A DNA stretch of 64,000 nucleotides from positions 44,777,793 through 44,841,792 of the forward strand of contig NC_077238.1 in assembly GCF_947179165.1 (NCBI RefSeq). The letters run 5' to 3'. The notes beneath the pieces are model-generated. The model had not been told where the DNA came from. It made no database searches and was given only the letters and a program-made list of their open reading frames with translations. The stretch is from Solanum dulcamara. Taxonomy: Eukaryota > Streptophyta > Magnoliopsida > Solanales > Solanaceae. How positions within the stretch are numbered: position 1 is the first letter of the stretch; every line of letters starts with the position of its first letter. Shown one piece after another: positions 47,446 through 58,309 of this stretch. Position numbers and translations under genes: made by a program.

Positions 47446-47990
47446 TAAGAAGGAATAGAAATAGATTGGGAATTAGGGAGGAGATCGATACCAAAGTCTA
47501 TTTCCCTTTCGGGAGGGACACCTCGGAGATCATCGGGAAAGACTTTCGAAAACTCATTAACAACCAAAACTGACTCAAGAGTAGAAGCTTCAGAATTTTT
47601 ATCTTTAAACTGAACTAGATGATAGATGCATCCCTTGGAAACCATTTTCCAAGCTTTAAGGCACAAGATGAATTGTCCTTTAAACACGAAATTACTACCT
47701 TTCTATTCTAGGACTGGATCATTAGGAAAATTAAACTTGACCACATGAGTTCTACAACATATAAAAGCATAACATGCATGAAGCCAATCCTTACCAAGAA
47801 TCACATCAAAAACGTTCCTATCAAGCTCTACAAGATCAGCTGAGGTGATTTTATGAAAAACTAAAACTAGGTAATTTCGATAGACTATGTTAGCCACAAC
47901 TGAATTAGCAACAGGAGTATAGACCAAAAAAGACTCAAATAAAATCTTAAGACTAATAATTAATTTCATAGCAAGATAAAGATTAATAAA
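47442..47990 (-). pseudogene. D1 protease and linker
   Basis: From the gag side: an N-terminal protease frame (about 48050-47980) with DYDVHTLLDLGAT-like coding, then ESFLVYTPVANSVVANIVYR, VLVFHKITSADLVELDRNVF and DVILGKDWLHACYAFICCRT (47969-47703). The linker 47687-47442 has [40 protein letters not shown] and [20 protein letters not shown], leading into RT. The same order is seen in A and B. Confidence 0.82.
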
Positions 47991-48054
47991 TGATAGGTTG
48001 CACCTAAATCTAACAATGTATGAACATCATAGTCAAAGACTTTCAATATACCAG

Positions 48055-49215
48055 TCACCAAGTCGGTTGAATCTTCTTACTCCTGACAAGTCCAAAGGGC
48101 CTAAAATCTATTTTGGCACTGACCGCCACCCGAAGTAGTACCATGTTGATCCAGATGATAGGTAGCCTGAGTCTAATCTTGAGGCTAGCACCACTCCTAC
48201 AATCCTTTGCTTGATGACCCGACTTTCTACACCTATAACATACATTCGATCCCACTAAGCATTCTCCCTTATGGTTCCTTCCACACTTCTTCCATAGAGG
48301 GATGACTTGATCATTCAATGCTCCTCTTTGAACCTTAGGGTTAGGTACCCTATCTTAATCAAACTTTAGAGGCAGAGAGTTTGAATAATTTTGGCCAAAA
48401 TACTTTTGACAAAACTGATGGCTACCATTTTAAGACTTACCATATGAGAAATTTCCCCTATTGGTTCAAGCCTTGTTGGACTTCCTTGTAGACCTCTCTT
48501 TCAACTTTTCCTCCCCTATTTGCTCGGCATGTGTCATGAGCCTAGAAATGTCCATTTCCCTAATAAGTATAGTGGTTCTACATTTTTTGACCACCAAATC
48601 GGACATACCCAAAATAAACTTGATGACACGAGCCCTTAGATCGACGACTATGAAAGGAGAATACTTCAACAACTTAGTGAATTTGAGAGAATACTCCCTC
48701 ACACTCATATTAAATTGGAGCATATTGATAAACAATTATACCTTGGATTTCCTTAGTTCTAAAGGAAAGAATCGGTCAAGGAAAGCACTCTTGAATTTCT
48801 CCCAATCAACGGGACCATCAACCCTACCTTTTTCACCCTTCGATTTCTCATACCAAACTTGTCACTCACTTAAGTTGATAAGCCACTAAGTATGTTTTCT
48901 CCATCATACTAATACCCATGATTTCAACAATCTTAGCAATGCCTTCAATGAATTCTTGTGGATCCTCTCCATATTAGAGCCATGAAGTTTGGGAGGTTTC
49001 ATTCGAGTGAAGTCACGAACTTGGCTAGACTTCGTACCCATATTTGGTATCATGGGAGATACTACCTCTCTATTAGTTTGAGCGGCTACAGCTTGGGCAA
49101 GGACTTAGAATATGGCCCAAAACTCTGCATGACAGACTTGCTCATTCAAAGGGTCATTTGGAGCCTATTGCTCTTTATTAACATTCCTTCGGACAGAGTT
49201 TCTTCGTGGAGGCAT
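48055..49215 (-). pseudogene. D1 gag
   Basis: Start at 49215: MPPRRNSVRRNVNKEQ, then a stop. Later QVRDFTRMKPPKLHGSNMER, the capsid block GPVDWEKFKSAFLDRFFPLE, MSVREYSLKFTKLLKYSPFI and IREMDISRLMTHAEQIGEEK (48735-48466). The zinc knuckle NVCYRCRKSGHQAKDCRS (about 48255-48205) keeps all four ligands C-C-H-C. Several stops and shifts. Confidence 0.85.
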
Positions 49216-49411
49216 AGTTCTAAAATCAAAAAGAGAAAGCGTTAGAGGGAGAAGCCTTAAAGTTCAACTATATCATATGATAAGATCATGAAAGAAATGA
49301 ATTTTCTCCTAAGATGCCTCATAGCCTCCTATTCATAGATATGGTGTGCTTCACACCAATGAACAAGACTCTACTTGATGCGGCATGTAAGACTCCCTAG
49401 AATACAATAAA

Positions 49412-49430
49412 CCTTGTGCTCTAATACCAA
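49412..49430 (-). promoter_or_regulatory. D1 primer binding site
   Basis: On the minus strand TTGGTATTAGAGCACAAGG lies three bases after the LTR end (49434). It is the Met-tRNA type with C-to-T at one place. Confidence 0.87.
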
Positions 49431-49433
49431 GTT

Positions 49434-51035
49434 AGTCACGACCCAAGCTAGGCCCTAACGGCAATTAGAATCACAAAAGACCACAATCAAGCCTCTTAGA
49501 ATATCATACATAAGCATACACAAGGTAAGTAAAACAGAAGAGCTAAGACATAAATGCAGAAATAAAGTCTCAACATGAAAAGTCTTAATAAAAAAGAATG
49601 AGTCTAAAACTCGAAATGAAAAGACAACATAGACTCCATAACATCCAATATGCCTCTACAAATCTAGATTGAGAGCATAAGACAAGCTCCTAAAACACCT
49701 AAAATAAATGATGAAAATTCATAGGAAGATAAGGAAAAGTAAACTATCACATCCTCGAAACATGAGGACTCACCACAAGTGAAAATGGTAATAAGCTCTA
49801 GCCACGAATGGAAGGATGAGCATGATTGTCGGACCCTATATTATGATATAATGTACGGAAAAGTATGCGTTAGTATATGAAATGGTGTAAGTATGTGAGA
49901 AAGTGTACATGAATACTGAAAATAGGACATAATCAATATGAACATGAGATGCATGACCAATATCTTAAACCATGAGTAAAACCTTGAAAATATTCAATTA
50001 TCGTAATCATATGTTCAATACATCAAAAATGTCATCATGAGAACTTTATACCGTTTCATATACCTCGGTACAGAATAGGACCTTTAACCAACATATAAGA
50101 CCATGTGAGCTATAAAATGGAATCCAATGTAACTCCCACATCAAGAAGAGAGAGGATACTTTTCCAAGATAGACTCTGTAAGAACATCATAATCATGAGC
50201 TATATGTGGATCCACTAGATAGGACATATTGGCATCATAAAACTACGTAGGCAATGTAGTTAGGAACTAAAGGTTGCTAGTAGGATTATCTTGAGTAGCT
50301 ACTTTGGCTACTAGACCGAACCCCACATTTAAGTCCTCTTAGTGATTAGTCATTATCCCAATGGAAGTCATAAATTATAGTCATTAAAATCAGTAAGAAA
50401 GACAATAAAAGATATCAATCCTAATCATAAAATAATCATAAGAATAGCTCATTAACATGACTGATTCATACGAATCTATGAGTTTGTGAGAATGTCCTTT
50501 CACCTCTTTAATGTGATTGTGTGAGAATTATCTTTCACATTATAATTACTTGCCTAAACATCATCGAAACAATATTTATAACCTTTCACGAGTCATTCAT
50601 AATCCTTGATAATCATTCATAAAAATTCATTGAAATCTTTTGAAATTCATGATCACAATTCATTGAAAACATACTTGAAACATCATATTGCAGGGTCATT
50701 GAATTTCAACTTGAAATCATGAAACATAATATAATTTATGGATAATTTAATCAATAACCATAAGATAAATCATAATTAAGAAGACCCAATGCAAATTCAT
50801 GAAACTAGGGGATTTAAAAGAAAATTCATAAAGAGAATTTGGAAAGAACCTTGGGGCTCTATGGGTGAAAAGAACCATGGATGAATTCTCACATACCTTA
50901 GACTTTAGAAGCCCTAATTTTCCCTTGACTTGGACTCTTGAATTGATTTCTCTTAGAATTAGCTTGAGGAAGAATAAGAATCTTGAGAGAGAAGATTTTG
51001 GGAACCGAGTGCTAGGTTTAGAATGAGGGAGTTAG
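49434..51035 (-). repeat. D1 5' LTR, 3' part
   Basis: On the minus strand it ends GCTTGGGTCGTGACT at 49434. It matches the D2 LTR in reverse orientation, for example CACCCAT.GA.CCC.AA and TTGCATTGGGTCTTCTTAAT. It is interrupted at 51035 by D2 and resumes at 55266. Confidence 0.85.
51031..51035 (+). repeat. Target-site duplication of D2, left copy (GTTAG)
   Basis: GTTAG precedes the D2 start TGTAAGACTC; ATTAG (55266-55270) follows its end TTGTGACA. Four of five bases match. Removing D2 makes the D1 LTR continuous with the D2 LTR sequence at the same site. Confidence 0.8.
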
Positions 51036-53076
51036 TGTAAGACTCGGGAAGTTGAAAAGTCAGAAAACGAGGCTCAAAGGAAGTTTCTCAAAAAATCTCA
51101 ACTTTTGGCATCAGAGGATCCTTCACGAACCCTTAACAGGTTGTAGTACTCTCAACGAGCTGTGGAGAGTGTATTTGAAGATGACCAAGTAAAGGGAAAA
51201 ATTAGAGAAGGGGTCACGGATAGCTTCACGGCCCGTAGTGTGAACAATGATCTATGACGTGGCCTGTGAATCCCAGCTCCTCAGGTCCCTGCTCAGGATC
51301 CCCACTATGGGAAGGCACTACGAGCCATAATGAGCACCAAATGTCGTGGTGGCCTCCATGGAGGTAACCCCTTAGAAACCCAAATTTCCAAAATTTAAGT
51401 CCAAGACCATGATAACCACCACCATCTGTGGTGAGGTTCATGGACAATGGTGGCTCCCCTTTGTAGGTGTAGTTTTAGTTTTAAGTTGGCGTATTTGGTA
51501 TTTCCCTATGTTTTCATTAATGAATGTTGATGGTTTTAGGAGTTTATTCAAACCTATTAACTACCCTAAGCCCTCCTAACTCTATCATTCTCACCCTAAT
51601 ACTCTAAATCAAATCTTTTCTCTAGAATCTCCATGTCTCCTTCTTCCTCAAATACATTCTATGGATTTATTCAAGGTCAAGCTTCAATTATTCACAATTT
51701 TGTGCTTCTAAAGGTCAAGGTAGGTCGTAATTCATCCTTGAGCTCTTTCACCCATTGAATCCCAAAGATTTCTTCTCAAATCTCTTATGAATTCTTCTCC
51801 TCAAGGCCCTAATTTCATGATTTACATTGGGTCTTCTTAATTATGCTATATTTCAATGCTATTATCTTAATTATGCATAATTCACATTACATTATATGAT
51901 TTCAAGATGAATTTCAAAGACCTATACGATATGCTAGTTTCAAGTATGCTTTATGAGTTATGATAATATTTTTCAAGTTATTTCAATGAAAGAAGTTAGG
52001 AATGCTATTTCAATGATGCTATAAGCAAAGAATTTATAGTGTAATAAGAAAAATTCTTACACAATCATGTTAAAGAAGTTAAAGGTTGTGATGGAATTTC
52101 CTCGTACATTCATGATAAAGTTAATAGATGAGCTACTCTTATGAAATATTTATAAAGTTGAATTGATATCTATTATTATCTTTCCTAGTAATGTTAATGA
52201 TTATGTTTTCATGAAATTTCTGCTGGGATAATGACTTAGCACCAAGAGGACTTTAAGGTGGGGTTCGGTCCGGTAGCCATTATATCTACCCAAGGGAATC
52301 CTAGTAGCAACTTTTAGTCTGTAACTATGTTGCCCTATAGGTTTAAAAGTTGCCAATATAACGTAGCTAGTGGATCCACATATAGATGAATTGGAGAGAG
52401 TATTATCAAGGAGTCTACCCTGATAAGGTAGCCTCCGCTTTATGAGGTGGGGTTCATCGAATTCTATGCAATAACTCGCATGGTATTATATGTTAGTTAA
52501 AGGTCCTATCCCACAACAAGTTATATGTAAGGTTATAAAGTTCTCATGATGAGGATGTTTTGATGCATTGCCCAATATTTATGATGTTTTTCATGGTTTT
52601 ATTCATGTTTTATGATATTGGTATTGCATCTCATGATTCATATTGATTATGTTCTATGTTTATTGTTCATGCATACTTCTCACATATTTAGCGCATTTCC
52701 TGTGCTAACGCATACTATTTTGCCTACATTTTATCATAATGTAGGGTCCGATGATGACACTCATCCTTCCATTCGTGGCTAGAGCTTAGTGTACTTATGT
52801 TGGTGGTGTGTTCTCATATTTTGAGGATATGACACTTTATTTTAATTATGTTGTTTGACTATTTCATTCTTTTATGTTGTCATGGGGGAGATGGGAGCTT
52901 GTCTTATGCCCCCATCTAGTTAGTAAAGGCATGTTGGATGTTTATAGTCTATGTTGTCTTTCATTCCTTATTTTGAGACTTATGTTCTACTTTGAGACTA
53001 TGCTCCTGTATCTATGTTTTATCTTATTTGATTATTTAGGTTATTATTTCTCATGAATATTATAATAAGAGGTTTG

Positions 53077-53081
53077 GTGGG
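53077..53081 (+). repeat. Target-site duplication of E, left copy (GTGGG)
   Basis: GTGGG precedes TGTCACGACC; GTGCG (55205-55209) follows GGTATAACA. Four of five bases match, and D2 sequence resumes directly after it (GTCCTCTATGATTCTAATCG, compare the D1 LTR). Confidence 0.75.
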
Positions 53082-54529
53082 TGTCACGACCCAACCCCGT
53101 AGGCTGTGACGGGTGCTCAAACTGGACACTGGCGTATACCCTTGCTAGCTATAAGCAAAAATGTCCCTTGTTTGAGTTACAATATACAAATATACTAGAT
53201 AACACCTCCACCGGCACAGATATCACAATATGGGAAAACGTCCCCCAAAACATAAACCATATTAGCACAACTATGCATACATGCGTATACAACTCATATA
53301 TAACCCATATACATATCTATAGACCTCTAAGGGTACAATGATAACATAAGGCGGGACAGAGCCCCCGCCGTACTCCTGAATAAACAAAACAAGTATACAA
53401 ATCAAGAGACCAGTACCACAACTAGGCTCCGATACAATGGAGCTTTTCCCGAACTTACTGGTAGGAGTCTTAAGCTGGTGGGTCTCCAAAATGTGCGTCT
53501 ATACCTACGGGCATGAATGCATCCCCCCGAAGAAAGGGGTTCAGTACGACATATGTACTTAGTATGTAAAGCATAACTGGAAACATATCTGAAATAAAAA
53601 GAGCCAGGGGGATAAATTTGTTACTTAAGAAAACACCGTAAGTGTACCTTGTGAATCATAAAAATGCATGCTCATATTATACAATATAGCCGGCCCCTTC
53701 AGGGACTCGGTGAAACATATATCTGTAAGACCATCATAGGGTCCGGCGCCATCATCACCTTATCACATCACATCAAATCATCATAGATTTCGACTCAGCC
53801 AAAATATTAACAACCATACCAACAACAACAACCAGCAGCATATTTACAAGTAAATCACTTCAACATTGCACAATACAAGCTCCAAACAACTAGCTCCAGA
53901 ATACGATACCAAAATAGAGTTTTTAATCTTTATTTTACAAAATCTTTAACCATACCAAATGGAGGGTCGTGTGGATAAAAACAGAAGTACCCACACGCTT
54001 TTTAAAACACTTAAAATCCCTGCAACATGCAACCCCACCAGCTGCACCTGCAGCACCACAACGACAACACACTACGCGACTTCGATTTAGCTACTACGAC
54101 TTTAATTTAGATTGTTTTTAATGTCAAGCATCCTTGTGAAATTTTTCCACTTCCAGCATCATTTAATACATGTAATATACCTCATAACATCATCATAAAC
54201 TCTAGTTCGAAAGAGAAACTCTTACCTTTCCCGAAACTCGTCAACCTCATTGAACCTTGCCTCGAAAGTTCCTTTAGCGCACCTAAAACTTCTTGGCTGT
54301 TTGGTAACATTTTGGGCTGATCCAAACCATAATTTTTCATTACTAACACCTTCATAACATCGTGGTGCACCTTAGATAATTAATTTATGGAACGAAATTA
54401 GAAGCTTACCTTTTCTTTTCCTCAAATCTGAAACTCTCTCTAGCTTGAGGGTTTCTCTCCTCTTCTTCTCTTTACTAGAATATTTGGATGAAGTAATAAC
54501 TTAAGGGATAAGGATGACTAAAAGTTATA

Positions 54530-54532
<3 letters not shown>

Positions 54533-54571
<39 letters not shown>
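54533..54571. repeat. (AT)n microsatellite
   Basis: An uninterrupted AT dinucleotide tract of about 39 bases inside the E LTR. Confidence 0.95.
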
Positions 54572-54573
<2 letters not shown>

Positions 54574-54730
54574 CTACTTTAAGAGGGACACATGTCATCC
54601 CCTAATTGGTGACACATGTCAAGCCCTAAGTGATGACATGTGTCAAGCCCTCATTGGGCCAACACCCCTTTCCTCCAATCACAGGCTACCATGTGGCATG
54701 TGGATTCCACCACTCTTGCTTCAACTGTTG

Positions 54731-54773
54731 CCACATGGCACTCTCTCATGCTTCCACATGGCACTCTCTCATG
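54731..54773 (+). repeat. 20-bp tandem duplication with CACATGG core
   Basis: CCACATGGCACTCTCTCATG occurs at 54731-54750 and 54754-54773, identical. Around it (54585-54800) are further ACACATGTC, ACATGTGTC and CCACGTGTC units, a cluster of CAYRTG palindromes. Confidence 0.88.
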
Positions 54774-55096
54774 GGCTACCACGTGTCACTTTTTTTTCCT
54801 CCTCGTGGGTTCGTAATCTCATCTTACTTTACGAACCTTTGTAATTCTTTCCACGTAAGCTTGGTATGTACTCAAGTAGTTTAAGTATGTAATATTTCCA
54901 AATTGGTAGCTTACGTAAGTAAGTCGAGTCCTATGACTCATTACTTGGCCTCCAATTCCTTCTGAATTCTCATAACCATATTTTCAATCTTCCCTTCTAT
55001 GGGGTGTCACATTCTCCCTTCCTTAGAGTTGTTTGATAGAGTCATAGATTATTCGGCTTACATAACAACTTATAAGAAGCTTACGATCCTTTCAAG

Positions 55097-55170
55097 AAAC
55101 TTAAGAAGCTTAAATAAAACTTAAGAAGCTTAAGAGGTTCAAGAAACTTAAGAAGCTTAAGAATCTTGAG
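55097..55170. repeat. Short repeat cluster AACTTAAGAAGCTTAA
   Basis: Three copies of (A)AACTTAAGAAGCTTAA, spaced by 6-12 bases, form strings of overlapping CTTAAG and AAGCTT palindromes in the first part of the E LTR (minus strand). They can fold back on themselves. Confidence 0.85.
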
Positions 55171-55265
55171 AACCTTCCAAGGTACAAAAGTATGGGGTAT
55201 AACAGTGCGGTCCTCTATGATTCTAATCGCCATATCGCACCTAAGGTCTAGCTTAGGTTGTGACA

Positions 55266-55781
55266 ATTAGGAGGGCTTAGGGTAGCTAATAGGATTGAAT
55301 AAACCCCGAAAAACTATCCACATTCATTAATGACTTAATGAGAAAAAGACTGAAATACCCTATAACTTAACTGAAATGGACACATGTACGGAAGGGCCAC
55401 CACAGTCCGTGAAGTTCACTACGGCCAATGGTGGTGGTTGAGGTGAGGAGGTCTTGGACTAGGTTGAAGAGGTGACTTCCACGGAGGCCACTACAGCTGA
55501 TGGTGCCCACCACTATTTATGGTCCCCAACGTTATCCTACCCTACCTAAGAGTCTTGGGGGGTCAAATTCACAAAAGAGATTATGGTCCATGGGGTCCAC
55601 CATGAGCCGTGAACTCCTTCTTGAGCCTTTAGCCAACTTCCAAATGCACTAAGGCTAGACCACGCTGCCTTTTCATGGCTTGTGGTCCTCATCACAGCCC
55701 ATGAAGGGCTCCGTAAAGTCCACATGGTGCCCAAAATGCTATAATTTCTGCACTTTCCCCTTTTAATCTTTACTTTCTATC
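55266..55781 (-). repeat. D1 5' LTR, outer part
   Basis: On the minus strand this matches the first 500 or so bases of the D2 LTR (TAGCTACCCTAAGCCCTCCT against TAACTACCCTAAGCCCTCCT). It carries pairs like CCACAGTCCGTG and CACTACGGCCAATGGTGG. It ends at the B4 insertion (left flank CTATC, 55777-55781). Confidence 0.82.
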
Positions 55782-55959
55782 TGTCACACCCCGAGTTTGC
55801 ACCCTAGGCATGGCCGACACTCAAAAACTATTGTTGGTTCCCAAGGAGACCCTTGGCATGGCTATCTCACTAAGCAGAAAACTTTAATTCATAAAAGTAC
55901 TCAAGTAGGCACAGTAAAATATACAAACTCAATAATCTTAGTTTAAAACTCAATGCTCA

Positions 55960-55987
55960 AATATATATATATATATATATATATATG
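55960..55987. repeat. (AT)n microsatellite in the B4 3' LTR
   Basis: About 28 bases of AT dinucleotide. The 5' LTR has only a short ATATATAATAT at the matching place (about 63219-63231), so the tract has expanded in this copy. Confidence 0.93.
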
Positions 55988-56707
55988 AGACATAACTCAA
56001 TATTTTCAAAACGTACTCAAATGACTAAATTGAATGAACTCAACATTGTCTGACTAGTCCATGAAGCCTCTAAATACTGACTCTGAATAGATACCAGGAC
56101 AGGCCAACGACTACCTCAAACCGATAAAATAAAGAATGAAAAATAAATGACTCAAGAGCTCTTCTGAATGCAAAAAGGTCTCACCAAGGCTGGGTAGAAA
56201 CTGATCTTCAATGATGCACCTGTTGAGGATCTCTATCACCTATGTCTGCATCACAAAATAGTGTCAGCACATAGATTGTACAGTATGTAAAATAGTTGAA
56301 CGGAACATACTCAAAGATACTCAACTCAAAGAACTCCACTCTAAAATAGCTCAACTCAATAAAGCATGCAATATAAATAATACAATTTGTTAAATGATAT
56401 GGAATAGTAAATGCAACTTAGTATATAAAAATATAATACTTTACTCCATGTGGAATTTCTCTAATCGATAACTATTACTATAAGCCTCATGATAATACAA
56501 CATTCTACCCACGTTGCCAGAGCCATCCTATACGTTGTCAGGGTATAGGACAATAACTGAACTTATGGATCTATCCAAAAAGTCCTCTTCTGAGACTATG
56601 AGGAGTCGCCCGAATGAATGGTACGATCCTATCCTACGCTAGCTACGTAGTTTATGGGGTTTGAGCTGTTTTATACTCTTACCTTTGTCGATGTTTAATA
56701 CTACTCC

Positions 56708-56710
<3 letters not shown>

Positions 56711-56740
<30 letters not shown>

Positions 56741-56855
56741 CATGTGAGTATATTTACTCAATTAACTCATTTAGTCTCTTTTGGACTTAGTATATATATA
56801 TATATCATCTGAGTATATTTACTCAATTAACTCATTTAGTCTCTTTTGGACTTAG
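56711..56855. repeat. (TA)n tracts with a 65-bp tandem duplication in the B4 3' LTR
   Basis: A (TA)n tract at 56711-56736 is followed by a unit beginning GAGTATATTTACTCAATTAA (56746-56790) that is repeated without change at 56811-56855; a second, shorter (TA)n at 56790-56805 separates them. Forty-five identical bases mean a recent event. The 5' LTR has one copy (about 63918-63953). Confidence 0.93.
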
Positions 56856-58145
56856 CTCAAAGCTCATCTCTTCTCAACTCACCTTTTCTCTTTAAAAAAA
56901 TAGATGAATATCATCTCCATAAATGCATTTAAAATCATAACTTGACATCTCAACAAAATCTCAAAATAGATGTTTAAATGTAATAATACCCATGCTTGAA
57001 AATAGAAATCAAGAGACTTCTTCAAATTCAACTCATGCTTAAACTTATAATTAAGAGACTTCTTAAACTCAACTCTTTCTCAATTTAATGATGAAAATAA
57101 TCATTCTTTAAACTCAAATAATGCATAAAGTATTTAATGCAAAACTCAACTATGGTTCATGTGAATAAAAATATGAATCCATACATGAATCCATAAAATC
57201 TCAAAAACTCAACTCATCAAAGTATAATCAAATATATAAACTAGAACTCAATAAGGAATTATATAGACAACTCAAGAATTAACTTTATCAGAATTAAAAC
57301 TCAAATTCAAAGCTTAACTTGACTGTATGAAGATGTAGGGCACGACGACGAACTTAGTCCTATGTTATGATAGTCTTACATAGCTTGAAGGAAGATTATC
57401 TACGCAAAATTCAAAGACCTTGTTTGAAATGCTTGAACCGTAGCTCTTCTTCTTTTCTCCAATTCTTTCTCTCAAAAGATTCTAAGTGCTAATGAGAGAA
57501 AAACCTTGTTGGGTACTAATAAAGAACTAATTTTAGTCCCAAAATGTCTTGGATTTAATTTGGAAAAGGCAGGAAAAGACTAGAATACCCCTCATCAAAA
57601 TGGACTAAGCCTCCTACAGGCCCTTTCTACGGACCGTAGGAACTCCTGCAGACCGTAGAAGGTCACTCATAGGAACTATGGTCCAAAATAGGGATCTACT
57701 AGAAAGTTGATATTGGGTCTATGACCACCCTTCTACGGATCGTAGACCCTGAGAGGGTCATTGTGGGGCCTCATGGAACTTGAGTGGGTTTGGCTTAGGG
57801 TCTATGGGCCCCCTTTCTATGAATCTTTCCATCTTCTACGAGTCATAAAACCCATTCGTAGAAACCTTATGCACATTTTAGTAGCTACTAGAAGGTGACA
57901 CTAAGTTCAACGATCAGTCCTACGAGTCATAGGACATTCTACGGCTCGTACCTATGGGTTATAAAAATTGACCTAGACTCTGAAATTAGCTTAAGTGTCC
58001 AAGGGTACTATGAGCCCCTCCCTACGGCTCATAGAACCTTCTATGGGCTATAGAGTAGGTAGTAGACCATTGGCAGTTCACTTTTCCTCAACTTTTCTCT
58101 GGGTTCTTGGAATTAATCTAAGTTAGAGTAGTACGGGATGTTACA

Positions 58146-58165
58146 ATATCTCCCCCGTGAGATCA
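58146..58165 (-). promoter_or_regulatory. B4 polypurine tract
   Basis: On the minus strand GATCTCACGGGGGAGATAT leads directly into the 3' LTR start TGTAACATCC. Upstream is TCATTCGAGGACAAATGATC, as in B1. Confidence 0.85.
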
Positions 58166-58309
58166 TTTGTCCTCGAATGATGACCAAGCTAAGAATTTTC
58201 TCAAGGAAAGAATATAATGCAAGAACTCAAAGACTCAAACTCAAGAATAACTCACTCAAAGATAGGAATATTACCTTCAACATCGACACTAGGAGGTGAA
58301 TATATATGG

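Larger units (their letters stand above)
53082..55204 (-). mobile_element. E: solo LTR of another LTR-retrotransposon family
   Basis: On the minus strand it runs from TGTTATACCCCATACTTTTG (55204) to GGGTCGTGACA (53082), 2123 bp with TG...CA ends and near-matching 5-bp flanks. About 190 bases inside its start it holds AAGGAAGGGAGAATGTGACA (55022 to about 55005), which looks like a polypurine tract plus a second LTR start. So it is either one composite LTR, as I favour, or two overlapping elements. It contains an (AT)n tract, CACATG-type repeats and HindIII-like AAGCTTAAG repeats. Confidence 0.75.
51036..55265 (+). mobile_element. D2: solo LTR of the D family inserted in the D1 LTR, itself split by E
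   Basis: It begins TGTAAGACTCGGGAAG at 51036, runs to 53081, is interrupted by E (53082-55204) and finishes at 55265 with TCTAGCTTAGGTTGTGACA. Without E it is about 2.1 kb. No gag or pol is attached and 5-bp flanks nearly match, so it is a solo LTR left by recombination between the two LTRs of a full element. It lies opposite in direction to the D1 LTR it entered. Confidence 0.85.
47067..55781 (-). mobile_element. D1: D-family Ty3/gypsy element, 3'-truncated, with D2 and E nested in its LTR
   Basis: On the minus strand: 5' LTR (55781-55266 and 51035-49434, interrupted by D2), primer site (49430-49412), gag (49215 to about 48055), protease (about 47990-47442) and the first part of RT (47445-47173). 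The rest of pol and the 3' LTR are missing. The outer end of its LTR is cut by B4 at 55782, and the remaining few tens of bases should lie beyond B4, outside the window. Confidence 0.83.
55782..58145 (-). repeat. B4 3' LTR
   Basis: On the minus strand it starts TGTAACATCCCGTACTACTC (58145) and ends CTCGGGGTGTGACA (55782), 2364 bp. Near-palindromic units such as TACGGACCGTAGG and TACGGATCGTAG lie at 57620-58060. Three AT tracts and a tandem duplication lie in the other half. Confidence 0.9.

Noticed and set aside
51226..51447. Open frame of 73 codons on the minus strand, glycine and histidine rich
   Set aside because: It is produced by the repeated CCGTAG/CCATGG-type units of the D LTR read on the opposite strand; not kept in the D1 copy at 55266-55781.
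52874..53056. Hydrophobic small open frame that could be a membrane peptide
   Set aside because: It lies in the D2 LTR; the inverted D1 LTR does not keep the frame. The leucine/phenylalanine-rich translation follows from T-rich DNA.
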